This document shows, piece by piece, positions 9,716 through 16,259 of a stretch of 64,000 nucleotides of DNA. Location of the stretch: NCBI GenBank assembly GCA_016708725.1, contig JADJFE010000003.1, positions 1-64,000 of the forward strand. The letters are read 5' to 3'. The notes under the pieces are model-generated. The model had not been told where the DNA came from, made no database searches, and was given only the letters and a program-made list of their open reading frames with translations. Both the position numbers and the translations under genes were made by a program. The first letter of the stretch is position 1. Each line of letters starts with the position of its first letter. Origin of the DNA: Candidatus Aalborgicola bjergmarkensis (GTDB lineage Bacteria; Pseudomonadota; Gammaproteobacteria; Burkholderiales; Burkholderiaceae_C).

Positions 9716-9964
9716 ATGCTTCAATTGCGACCAAGCTGCGAGTGCTGCGACAAGGACCTTCCTCCCGATTCCACTGAAGCGCGTATTTGCTCATTTGAAT
9801 GCACCTTTTGCGCGTCATGCGCCGAAAGCACACTTGCGGGTAGCTGTCCAAACTGTGGGGGTGAACTTGTCGCTCGCCCTCGGCGACCTGCACTCAAACT
9901 GGCGAAGTTCCCGGCATCAACGGAACGAGTCGTGAAGCAGCACGGCTGTAGTGAGGCTGCGTGA
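9716..9964 (+). CDS. DUF1272 zinc-binding cassette protein
   Basis: The 82-residue protein is a clear DUF1272 member: LRPSCECCDKDLPPDSTEA near the start, ICSFECTFCASCAE, then CPNCGGELVARPRRP. The cysteine pairs (CxxC, CxxC, CPNC) imply one or two zinc sites. Function is unknown; the family is common in integron cassettes. Start at 9716 follows GAGAGGAACACGAC. It is bounded by the attI-like core upstream and attC B downstream, so it is the first cassette of this array. Confidence 0.85.
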   Translation: MLQLRPSCECCDKDLPPDSTEARICSFECTFCASCAESTLAGSCPNCGGELVARPRRPALKLAKFPASTERVVKQHGCSEAA

Positions 9965-9991
9965 ACTCATTCGCCTGCGCATCTGTCACCA

Positions 9992-10109
9992 GCCTAACCG
10001 GGCGGTCAAGCGGACGCTAATAAGGGCCATGGGCTTCGCCATTTTCATGGCCCTTATTGGTGCCCTCCGCACCTTCGGTGCTCTGGCGCCGCTTACCTCG
10101 GCGTTAGCC
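9992..10109 (+). other. attC recombination site B
   Basis: GCCTAAC at 9992-9998 and GTTAGCC at 10103-10109 are textbook outer boxes. GGTCAAGCGGAC and GCCGCTTACC are the inner boxes, and the 118-bp site folds by AATAAGGGCCATG/CATGGCCCTTATT with a second GCACC/GGTGC hairpin. This is the best-preserved attC of the window. Confidence 0.85.
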
Positions 10110-10182
10110 GTCATCAAATGCGATAACGCCCCAGCTTGTCGTCAGCGACTGTAAAATGCAGTGGGTTTCCATAGGAGTTGTG

Positions 10183-10413
10183 ATGACTGAATCAGTTTTG
10201 GATTTGGCAATACGCGGTCGTTCGTTGATGCCTGAAGACCGTGAGCGGCTCGTCGAATTGTTGCTTGAAACGCTTGTAGAACCCGCAGCTCCAGAGCTTG
10301 AGGAGGCATGGAACAGAGAGATTGAGCGCCGCATCGCAGCGTACAAAAATGGTGAGGTTGAAACTTACGACCTTGATGATGTGCTTGCCGACGCGAAGCG
10401 CATTGCACCGTGA
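10183..10413 (+). CDS. Addiction-module antitoxin (TIGR02574-like)
   Basis: The 76-residue antitoxin starts at 10183 (MTESVLDLAIRGRSL) behind ATAGGAGTTG; an in-frame ATG at 10156 has no ribosome site. The pattern LxPEDRERLVELLLETL followed by EEAWNREIERRIAAYKNGEV is typical of the short acidic antitoxins that precede ParE/RelE toxins. Its TGA overlaps the GTG start of the toxin (GTGA). Confidence 0.82.
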   Translation: MTESVLDLAIRGRSLMPEDRERLVELLLETLVEPAAPELEEAWNREIERRIAAYKNGEVETYDLDDVLADAKRIAP

Positions 10414-10715
10414 GGAAGGTGCGGCTTGTCCCTGATGCGCGAAACGAATTCCTGAAAGAAGTCACTTATTACGATGGCATACGCAAAGGTCTCGGTAGGC
10501 GTTTCCGAACTGCTGCCACGGCCGCGTTTAAGAGGGCGGGTGAGTCGCCTATGTCAGGAAAACCTGGAGTCGCCGAAACTCGAAGAATTCTGGTTAAAGG
10601 ATTTCCGTTTGCGGTGGTGTACCTGTCAACCGAATCCGAAGTGGTGGTCTTTGCGGTAAGTCACTTGTCTCGTGAACCAAATTATTGGGTTGGTCGGCTC
10701 CCAAATGACGGCTAA
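10410..10715 (+). CDS. ParE/RelE-superfamily toxin
   Basis: The 101-residue product starts with GTG overlapping the antitoxin stop. Family signs are VRLVPDARNEFLKEVTYYD at the start, GLGRRFRTAATAAFKRA, and the C-terminal strands KGFPFAVVYLSTESEVVVFAV followed by SHLSREPNYW. ParE toxins poison gyrase and RelE types cut mRNA; which applies cannot be told. The TAA stop lies inside the left box of attC C, as is usual in compact cassettes. Confidence 0.85.
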   Translation: MRKVRLVPDARNEFLKEVTYYDGIRKGLGRRFRTAATAAFKRAGESPMSGKPGVAETRRILVKGFPFAVVYLSTESEVVVFAVSHLSREPNYWVGRLPNDG

Positions 10716-10811
10716 CGGGTTGATCGATTGGACCGCCAACGGCGGCCAGCACTTCTGCCATTCTTCGGCGGCGGTCACGCCGTTGTCGTCCAATCATCGC
10801 CAACGTTATCC
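10710..10811 (+). other. attC recombination site C
   Basis: GGCTAAC at 10710-10716 and GTTATCC at 10805-10811 are the outer boxes. TTGATCGATTGGAC and GTCCAATCATCGCC form the inner stem, with further pairing CGCCAACGGCGGC/GCGGTCACGCCG. Length 102 bp. It ends the toxin-antitoxin cassette. Confidence 0.8.
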
Positions 10812-11045
10812 TCGGAGAGGTGGAAAAATCGGTCAAATGATTAACCCCGAACGACAGGCACAGCCTGCGCCTAATCGGGTAGCCGGGAGTTTCTAGCTCC
10901 CAGCCCCCACACCACCCACCATCCGGGTCCGCCGTGGGCGGTTCAACAAGTCGGCACGCGCAACGAAGCCAGTGTTTCCCTCACCGTGTCACCCCGTGCC
11001 CTGTCCCACAAATCTTTCACCCTGATACGGGCGTAGTCGCTGTAG
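10812..11045 (-). mobile_element. Group II intron 3'-end remnant (copy 2)
   Basis: Same block as 6414-6655, starting right after attC C (minus strand: GCCCACGGCGGACCCGG, GTGGGTGGTGTGGGGGC, CTCCCGGCTACCCGATTA). The ending ACCCGATTA is closer to the usual group II intron 3' end than in copy 1. No coding part is left. The remaining 11046-11271 stretch shows no recognisable gene. Confidence 0.45.
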
Positions 11046-11271
11046 CTACGGCTGTTGTTATCTGTTGTCAACATGGCAAAAGCACCTTGAACGCAGCATC
11101 GAATGTTGTGGCATCCCTGGCTCCGCCGGATGTTTTACGTTGCCGTTGCAGATATGAGGTCACGGCTTTTTGTTGATCGTGGAGGGATACGGGGCAGAGA
11201 GGGTGAAAGGGCTGAACCCTGTTCGCGTTGATGCACAGGCGCAATTATGAAGGAATGGAAGTGGCCAGTAC

Positions 11272-11580
11272 CAGCAGACCGAAAAACAGGAAACCGACAG
11301 CATGCCAATGCCCGGCCACTGTTTGGCCGACCTCGTGGCGTCAACCACAGCAACGCTATACATTCAGAAGCTGCTCCCGCGCGCCCTGCAAACGCTACAG
11401 CCCGAAATGGCATACATTCAGCCGAATTTAGCCGAATGCAGCAGCCTGTTCCGGCATGGATTTGGCCAAAAACCTGGCAATCGCCCCGAAAAACAGTGCT
11501 TTTCATGGGGTAAATCTGGCTGAAACCCTTATGGAATGTGCGGGGACAGCTATTAAATCGGGAGTTTTATCGGTGCTCCA
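11272..11580. repeat. Composite REP/metH-tail module 5
   Basis: Opens with CAGCAGACCGAAAAACAGG (identical to metH 4368-4386 there), followed by drifted CLADLVAS sequence, the plus REP-like part (AGCTGCTCCCGCGCGCCC), the metH 3' piece (GGCATGGATTTGGCC...AACCTGGCAATCGCCCCG) and the minus REP-like part. Followed by the same 75-bp mqs leader as after module 2. Confidence 0.8.
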
Positions 11581-11642
11581 TGCGTCGATTTGTGGAAATC
11601 GCAGGTTTGGGATGCAAGACGGAACCCAGAGGATTTCAAAAC

Positions 11643-11657
11643 TAACCAACCAGGTTA
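11643..11657. promoter_or_regulatory. MqsA operator upstream of the second mqs copy
   Basis: TAACC-AACCA-GGTTA, identical to 7358-7372. Both mqs promoters should therefore respond to either MqsA protein. Confidence 0.6.
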
Positions 11658-11667
11658 TAGTCCACTC

Positions 11668-11748
11668 ATGAAAAAACGCCCCCCATTGCAGGTTGACCGA
11701 GGTCAAAGCCTTGGATGACGTGTTAATCGTGTCGTTCAAGGAGCTATG
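11668..11748 (+). pseudogene. mqsR: mqsR remnant with internal deletion
   Basis: The first about 48 bp of mqsR (ATGAAAAAACGCCCCCCATTG...GTCAAAGCCTTGG) are joined directly to the last about 30 bp (GATGACGTGTTAATCGTGTC...GAGCTATGA). Compared with the intact copy about 214 bp are missing, with only a few bases of shared sequence at the junction, and two bases are also lost after ATGAAAAAACG. No functional toxin can be made, yet leader, operator and antitoxin remain. Confidence 0.85.
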
Positions 11749-11751
11749 ACC

Positions 11752-12153
11752 ATGAAATGTCCTGTTTGCGGCGAGGCGGAACTGATTCACGACACCCGCG
11801 ACCTGCCCTACACCTACAAAGGCGAAACCACAACCATTCCTGCTGTTACGGCTGACTTTTGCCCTGCGTGCGATGAGTCCATCACCGACATGGCTGAAAC
11901 CGAGCGCGTCATGCGCGAAATGCAGGCGTTCAATAGGCAGGTGAATGCGGCAATTGTTGATCCCAAATTTATTGCCAGTGTGCGCAAGAAACTCGATCTC
12001 GGCCAACGTGAAGCCGCCGAAATATTTGGCGGTGGAATCAATGCATTCTCGCGTTATGAAAACGGCAAGACCAAGCCGCCATTAGCCTTGGTGAAATTGC
12101 TCAAAGTGCTTGAGCGTCACCCGGACTTGCTCGACGAGGTAAAAACCGCTTGA
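11752..12153 (+). CDS. mqsA: Orphan antitoxin MqsA (second copy)
   Basis: The 133-residue product differs from the first MqsA by about two residues (NRQ for NKQ and DPKF for DPGF near the hinge). Both CxxC pairs and the HTH (GGGINAFSRYENGKTKPP) are intact. Since its own mqsR is deleted, it is a solitary antitoxin that could neutralise MqsR of 7383-7679 or repress both operators, that is, an anti-addiction or regulatory role. This is an inference. Start choice follows the first copy (AAGGAG 8 bp upstream). Confidence 0.92.
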   Translation: MKCPVCGEAELIHDTRDLPYTYKGETTTIPAVTADFCPACDESITDMAETERVMREMQAFNRQVNAAIVDPKFIASVRKKLDLGQREAAEIFGGGINAFSRYENGKTKPPLALVKLLKVLERHPDLLDEVKTA

Positions 12154-12156
12154 AAA

Positions 12157-12290
12157 CGTCGGCGCCATCGGTGAAGATCAGGTTCAGGATTTGGCACGGC
12201 GGCGTTCTGTTTTGGAAAAACCTGGATGAAACGCTTATGGAATGTGCGGGGACAGCTATTAAATCGGGAGTTCCATCGGTTCATCCATGG
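12157..12290. repeat. Composite REP/metH-tail module 6 (partial, retains metH end)
   Basis: GTCGGCGCCATCGGTGAAGATCAGGTTCAGGATTTGGCAC copies the metH end at 4859-4898 (peptide VGAIGEDQVQDLARRR here, VGTIGEDQVQDLAKRR in metH). It is followed by the minus REP-like element (GATGAAACGCTTATGGAATGTGCGGGGACAGC). This copy shows that the repeats descend from a metH 3' end and not the reverse. Confidence 0.8.
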
Positions 12291-12345
12291 ATTGGATGAT
12301 GGCGCACCTGGGCGTTGCGTCCTTGTCAACGGACAAAAAATCGCA
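12291..12345 (-). pseudogene. Third, very short integron-integrase remnant
   Basis: GGATGATGGCGCACCTGGGCGTTGCGTCCTTGTCAACGGACAAAAAATCGCACCC matches the inner end of the integrase remnants at 5555-5605 and 9359-9411, directly after the module as in the other two. The rest of the integrase and attI are missing. It supports one ancestral module-integrase junction that was copied three times. Confidence 0.6.
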
Positions 12346-12435
12346 CCCAAATCCCCCTGATCTGGTTGCGCAAGCGCCCGGATACATCAGTCAAGTTAAT
12401 CAAGTTAAAACCGTCTTGTTCCTCGAGCCAAGCAC

Positions 12436-13230
12436 ATGCACATTTGGAAACGCATCGGTCTTCTCCTATCGGCAGGCATCGTTGGCGGATGCAGTATTCT
12501 CCCGTGGGGAAAACTTCATGCGCCGGAAAGCTTTGGGTTGACTCCGGTCGCGCCGCGAATTTACGTCGAGGCCGGTGCGGATGAGGCAACAAGAACAATG
12601 CTCCGCGACGCAATGGAGAAGGCCGAAAGTGCAATACGTGCCGCCTATGGAAATGTAATCTCGCGCCCCGTAGTCCATGCGTGTATCACCGAAAAATGCT
12701 ACGCGGTGTTTGGCGGCTACGGCTCCAGAGCAAAAGTGTACGGTGACCGCATTCTGCTTTCACCGCGCGGACTGAATTGGCATTACCTTGCGCATGAATG
12801 GTCGCACGCCGAAATGCACTCCCGCCTTACGTTCAGCGCGTGGTGGCATATGCCGCAATGGTTTGATGAAGGTGTGGCAGTTGCAATCAGCGAGGCACCG
12901 GAAAACTCCGAAAGTCACTGGCAATATCTGGTTGCGTCCGATGTCCCTCGTCCTACACAACGAGAACTGTATGGTTTCAAGTCGCTGAGACAATGGGACG
13001 ATGCCGTCGGACGATATGGCGAGAAGAAGAATGCAGAACGAAAGGCAAAAGGAGAACCGGAAATTCGCCCTGTCTATACGGCAGCAGGACATGCGTTGCG
13101 GCCTTGGCTTGCAACGGCAGGCACCCCAGGTCTCTTAGCGTTCATAGAGAAGCTGAATGATGGAGAAACATTCGAGTCCGCCTATCAGACGGCTAATCCA
13201 TCGTTCGCTCCGGGGGACGCTACGCGATAA
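12436..13230 (+). CDS. Lipoprotein with HExxH metallopeptidase-like motif
   Basis: The 264-residue protein has a lipoprotein signal (LLLSAGIVGGCSIL, Cys about 19). Near residue 115 it carries HYLAHEWSHAEMHSR (HEWSH as HExxH) and then WFDEGVAVAISE, whose Glu could be the third zinc ligand, a gluzincin-like arrangement as in peptidase MA-type proteins. It is therefore probably a surface or periplasmic zinc peptidase. No close neighbour gives a partner. It lies between repeat module 6 with its integrase scrap and a shortened attC, so it is likely a former cassette. Start ATG at 12436 has no clear ribosome site. Confidence 0.7.
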   Translation: MHIWKRIGLLLSAGIVGGCSILPWGKLHAPESFGLTPVAPRIYVEAGADEATRTMLRDAMEKAESAIRAAYGNVISRPVVHACITEKCYAVFGGYGSRAKVYGDRILLSPRGLNWHYLAHEWSHAEMHSRLTFSAWWHMPQWFDEGVAVAISEAPENSESHWQYLVASDVPRPTQRELYGFKSLRQWDDAVGRYGEKKNAERKAKGEPEIRPVYTAAGHALRPWLATAGTPGLLAFIEKLNDGETFESAYQTANPSFAPGDATR

Positions 13231-13234
13231 AACC

Positions 13235-13264
13235 GCACAACGCCCTTGAACTCAGACGTTAGAA
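13235..13264 (+). other. Shortened attC-like site D
   Basis: GCACAAC (13235-13241) and GTTAGAA (13258-13264) flank CTTGAACTCAGAC, the common right half of attC sites. The inner left half and loop seem deleted, leaving only 30 bp, too short for normal folding. It probably marks the end of the integron array. Confidence 0.4.
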
Positions 13265-13320
13265 GTCATGGAAGAGATGATTCGTGTCACATTGCGTGGC
13301 GATGTTGTGCAGCCGGTCAA

Positions 13321-13446
13321 TCAAACCTTTAAAGTGGTACCAGCGTAGGCCACGTCGCAACGCAGCAGGGGAGTGGCTGCTACCAGTGCGGGCAGGGCCG
13401 CCAGCAGCGCTGCACAGGTGAGTCCGGGATGTATGGACAGCGCCAT
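13321..13446 (-). pseudogene. N-terminal remnant of an exported protein
   Basis: ATG at 13444-13446 starts a 41-codon frame with a good signal peptide (ALSIHPGLTCAALLAALPA, then LVAATPLLRCDVAYAG), ended by TGA at 13321-13323. The mature part breaks off after LLRCDVAYAGTTLKV, close to attC site D, suggesting that the array boundary cut a chromosomal gene. The family is not recognised. Confidence 0.4.
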
Positions 13447-13452
13447 CCGGTC

Positions 13453-15837
13453 CTAACCCATCCATGCGGTGTAGGTGATGCCGTTTTCGATCACACCGGC
13501 AAGCTGGGCAATGTTTTCCGGGCTGTCGGATATTTCTGCCAGCACCTGGCCCACGGTTTTTGTGTGCGTGCTGATCTGGTTGATGTAAAAGTCCCGCCCA
13601 CCGGCATCCGGCTCCCGGCCCAGGACGTTTTTGTAAAAACCTGTGACCAGATTGGAGATGTTGGCACCTGTGCCGAAGTTGTCGGTGGTTTTGGTCGCGT
13701 AAACGCTCTGGAACTCCTGGGAGTAGGTGAAGTCTATCGCCATGGCAACGGCGTTTTTGCCCTTGTCGGCCTGGTCAATCCAGTATCCCAGGCCGCCAAG
13801 GTCGGGGGTGCGGTTGAAGGTGGCCTTGTACAGACGAAAGATGCCCCCCGCGCTATTGGGCGCCTGGAGGTCAAAGGCCAGATTGGAGTCGGCAAACTGC
13901 AAGCGTTCGATGTTTTGCAGGCTGTCGTTGCCTTCGCTTGCCGAACTGACGCTGATGCCACCGGATACCTTGGGCAGCGTGTAGTCGGAGCGGCTGCCGG
14001 TAAAGACGGCGGTGTCGATGCCAGCGCCCCCATCCAGGGCATCGTTGCCGCCGTTGCCGCGCAGCACGTTGTTTGTGGCGTTGCCAATGAGCGTATCGTC
14101 GCCCAGGCCGCCGATGGCGTTTTCAATGGTGGTGCTGGCAGCAAGCGTGAATTCGCCGGAGCCTGCGCTGGACTTGTTTCCAGGCGTTAGGTCCAGCCGT
14201 ACTGCATTGGATATTGCTGCTGCGTTGAGCACGTCCACGCCGCTGGTGTCTGTCAGGGTCGGGTTGGCAGCAGCGAACTCGTTGGTCAACACGTACTGGG
14301 AATTGTCGGAAACTGCCGATCCCCAGGCACGCACGGCCAAGGTGTTGAAGCTGGATGTGGTGGATGCGCCCGAATACTTGTCAGTAAGCCTGAGCGTCCA
14401 GGTTCCTGCGCTGTTTTCACCCAGAAATGCGGTCGAACCAACGGTGAAGGTGGACGGCCAGGATGGCTCGGGGCTGTTCATGTCGGGCACGCCATTGACA
14501 AGGTTGCGCGTCAGTGGCTGGTCAAAGAGCGTGATGGTGGTGCCGCCGGGGGATGTGATGGTGGCGCCGAGCTGGCTGGGTCTGGCGGAACCCAGATTGA
14601 GATCAAACTCCATGCGCTCTATGCGTACGTTGTTGGCAACATTGGCGGTGGCAGTGAAGCCAGTCGGGTTGTCTTGTGGAATGCTGCCACTGGCGGTAGC
14701 AGAGATTCCTTCGGCGCTTTGCCAGTTGGCAACGGTGCCTGCAGCCAGGGGCCAGGATTCGGCCAGACGCACCGCTGCCGACACGTCCAGCAGTCCGTAG
14801 CCAAAATCACGCGAAAAGTGCATTCCGCCCAGGTTCCAGTCGCTGGCAGCAGTTTTTACCCAGCTGGGATTTCCCACATCCACCTGGCGTGCGGTGAGTG
14901 CCAGGATGGTCGAGACATCCCGAAAACCCAGTTTGGGGTTGGCTTGCAGCATCAGCGCAGCCGCGCCGCCGACCATGGGGCCGGAGTACGAGGTGCCCTG
15001 GTTCTGGTAGGTGTAGTCGCCCTGCGTGCCGGATGCATTGTTGTAGCCCGCTTCGCCCTGCACATCGGCTGACACAATGCCAAAGCCCGCGTCGGTGTTT
15101 GTCGGACCACCCACGCCGCCGGGGGCGGTGAGCAGCAAACTGGCGCCCCGGGTGGAGTAGTCGGTTGGAGCGCCGGTTTCGGTAATGGCGCCAACGGCGA
15201 TGGTGAGCTTGTTGCCCGTGAAGTTGGACAAGGCGGTATCCGCATTGTTGCCACGCTCGTTGCCGCCGGATACTTCGATCACCATACCCAGACCGTTGCG
15301 CGCTTCGGTCGCGGCGCGTGCCAATGCGGCGCCCCACTCCCTGTCGGCCTGGCTTGCGGATGCACCAAAGTTTTCGGCAAACGCGGGGTCAGCCCCCCAG
15401 GAGTTGACGCTCACGCCAGCACCAGCTGCCAGGTTGGCGAGAAAGAGTTTGGCCGAGGGACCAGAGGCTGGCCCGAAGGCTGTGCCGGGAACAATTTTGG
15501 CTTCATACGCTACGCCGACACCACCTATGCCGTCGTTGCCAGCCATGCCAACAATCGACCCTACCACCGTGCCATGCGAGCCGGATGCGCCTACAAAGCC
15601 CTGTCCTACGGTGTCGCGCGCGCCGTCGTATGCCAGGTTGGTCAAGAGGTTGGCAGTCAGCGCGGGGTGTGTCAGGTCCATGCCGTCGTCATTGACAGCG
15701 ATCACCACGCCCTTTCCCGTGTATTTGTCCCAGGCCGACAGCACATTGATGTCCAGTCTGGATGAGCCACCGCGCTGCCCGGTATTGACCAGATACCACT
15801 CGGAAGTAAACAGGGGATCATTGAAGGTTTTAGCCAT
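13453..15837 (-). CDS. Secreted subtilisin-like serine protease with P domain and DUF4214
   Basis: The 794-residue S8 peptidase has the catalytic triad visible as Asp near 50 (VIAVNDDGMD), His 88 (GSHGT) and Ser 283 (QGTSYSGPMVGG), with the oxyanion Asn about 193 (SGGNERGNN). The normal GTSxAxP reads GTSYSGP. A P/Homo-B proprotein-convertase domain follows (about 370-500), then RTX-like glycine/aspartate repeats (GGLGDDTLIGN, LRGNGGNDALDGGAGID near 590-620), and a C-terminal DUF4214 region (about 670-790). There is no Sec signal, so export by a type I secretion system is expected, but no such system is in the window. Expressed alone. Confidence 0.88.
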   Translation of the reverse strand: MAKTFNDPLFTSEWYLVNTGQRGGSSRLDINVLSAWDKYTGKGVVIAVNDDGMDLTHPALTANLLTNLAYDGARDTVGQGFVGASGSHGTVVGSIVGMAGNDGIGGVGVAYEAKIVPGTAFGPASGPSAKLFLANLAAGAGVSVNSWGADPAFAENFGASASQADREWGAALARAATEARNGLGMVIEVSGGNERGNNADTALSNFTGNKLTIAVGAITETGAPTDYSTRGASLLLTAPGGVGGPTNTDAGFGIVSADVQGEAGYNNASGTQGDYTYQNQGTSYSGPMVGGAAALMLQANPKLGFRDVSTILALTARQVDVGNPSWVKTAASDWNLGGMHFSRDFGYGLLDVSAAVRLAESWPLAAGTVANWQSAEGISATASGSIPQDNPTGFTATANVANNVRIERMEFDLNLGSARPSQLGATITSPGGTTITLFDQPLTRNLVNGVPDMNSPEPSWPSTFTVGSTAFLGENSAGTWTLRLTDKYSGASTTSSFNTLAVRAWGSAVSDNSQYVLTNEFAAANPTLTDTSGVDVLNAAAISNAVRLDLTPGNKSSAGSGEFTLAASTTIENAIGGLGDDTLIGNATNNVLRGNGGNDALDGGAGIDTAVFTGSRSDYTLPKVSGGISVSSASEGNDSLQNIERLQFADSNLAFDLQAPNSAGGIFRLYKATFNRTPDLGGLGYWIDQADKGKNAVAMAIDFTYSQEFQSVYATKTTDNFGTGANISNLVTGFYKNVLGREPDAGGRDFYINQISTHTKTVGQVLAEISDSPENIAQLAGVIENGITYTAWMG

Positions 15838-16084
15838 TTAGGGTTACTCCAGGGGATAAGGGGTGAGGGATAAGGGGGTAAGGAAATACTGTGCTGAAAC
15901 GAGCTATTTTTTCAAACTTTGAAAACCTTCAACATGACTGGGGATTGGAAGGTGCTGGGAAAACCGCCGGTAGTATTTTCTGGGATGCTGGTGTGGCATG
16001 GAACAGTAAACCGCAATCTGGTGTAGAGTGGTGACCGGATGTGCGTCGCAAGGTTAAATTGTTTTATCAAGAATGGAGTTCACC

Positions 16085-16233
16085 ATGGCAAAAGGTCAGC
16101 AAAAAGCACTAAAGAAGCGAAAAAACCCAAAAAGGATACATCGCCCCCCAAACCTGTTTCCGGTTCCGGTGAGGCCGTGCGCCCAACCGTGACGACGGCA
16201 GTGATACCGCGTGGCAAGATCAAGGATAAGTGA
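16085..16233 (+). pseudogene. Small conserved basic protein, frameshifted in an A-tract
   Basis: ATG at 16085 (after GGAGTTCACC) begins MAKGQQ, but the frame soon runs out. The continuing family-like sequence (KSTKEAKKPKKDTSPPKP, ending VIPRGKIKDK, stop at 16231-16233) is in the neighbouring frame. Adding one A to the five-A tract at 16101-16105 would join both parts into a protein of about 50 residues of the kind I know from Burkholderiales. It is either a pseudogene, a sequencing error, or a -1 slip site. Function unknown. Confidence 0.5.
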
Positions 16234-16259
16234 TCAACAAGTGGGCCGTACGCTGCGCG

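Noticed and set aside
12436..13230. Lipoprotein as a member of a toxin-antitoxin system
   Set aside because: No antitoxin-like partner is next to it and it has a clear export signal and HExxH motif.
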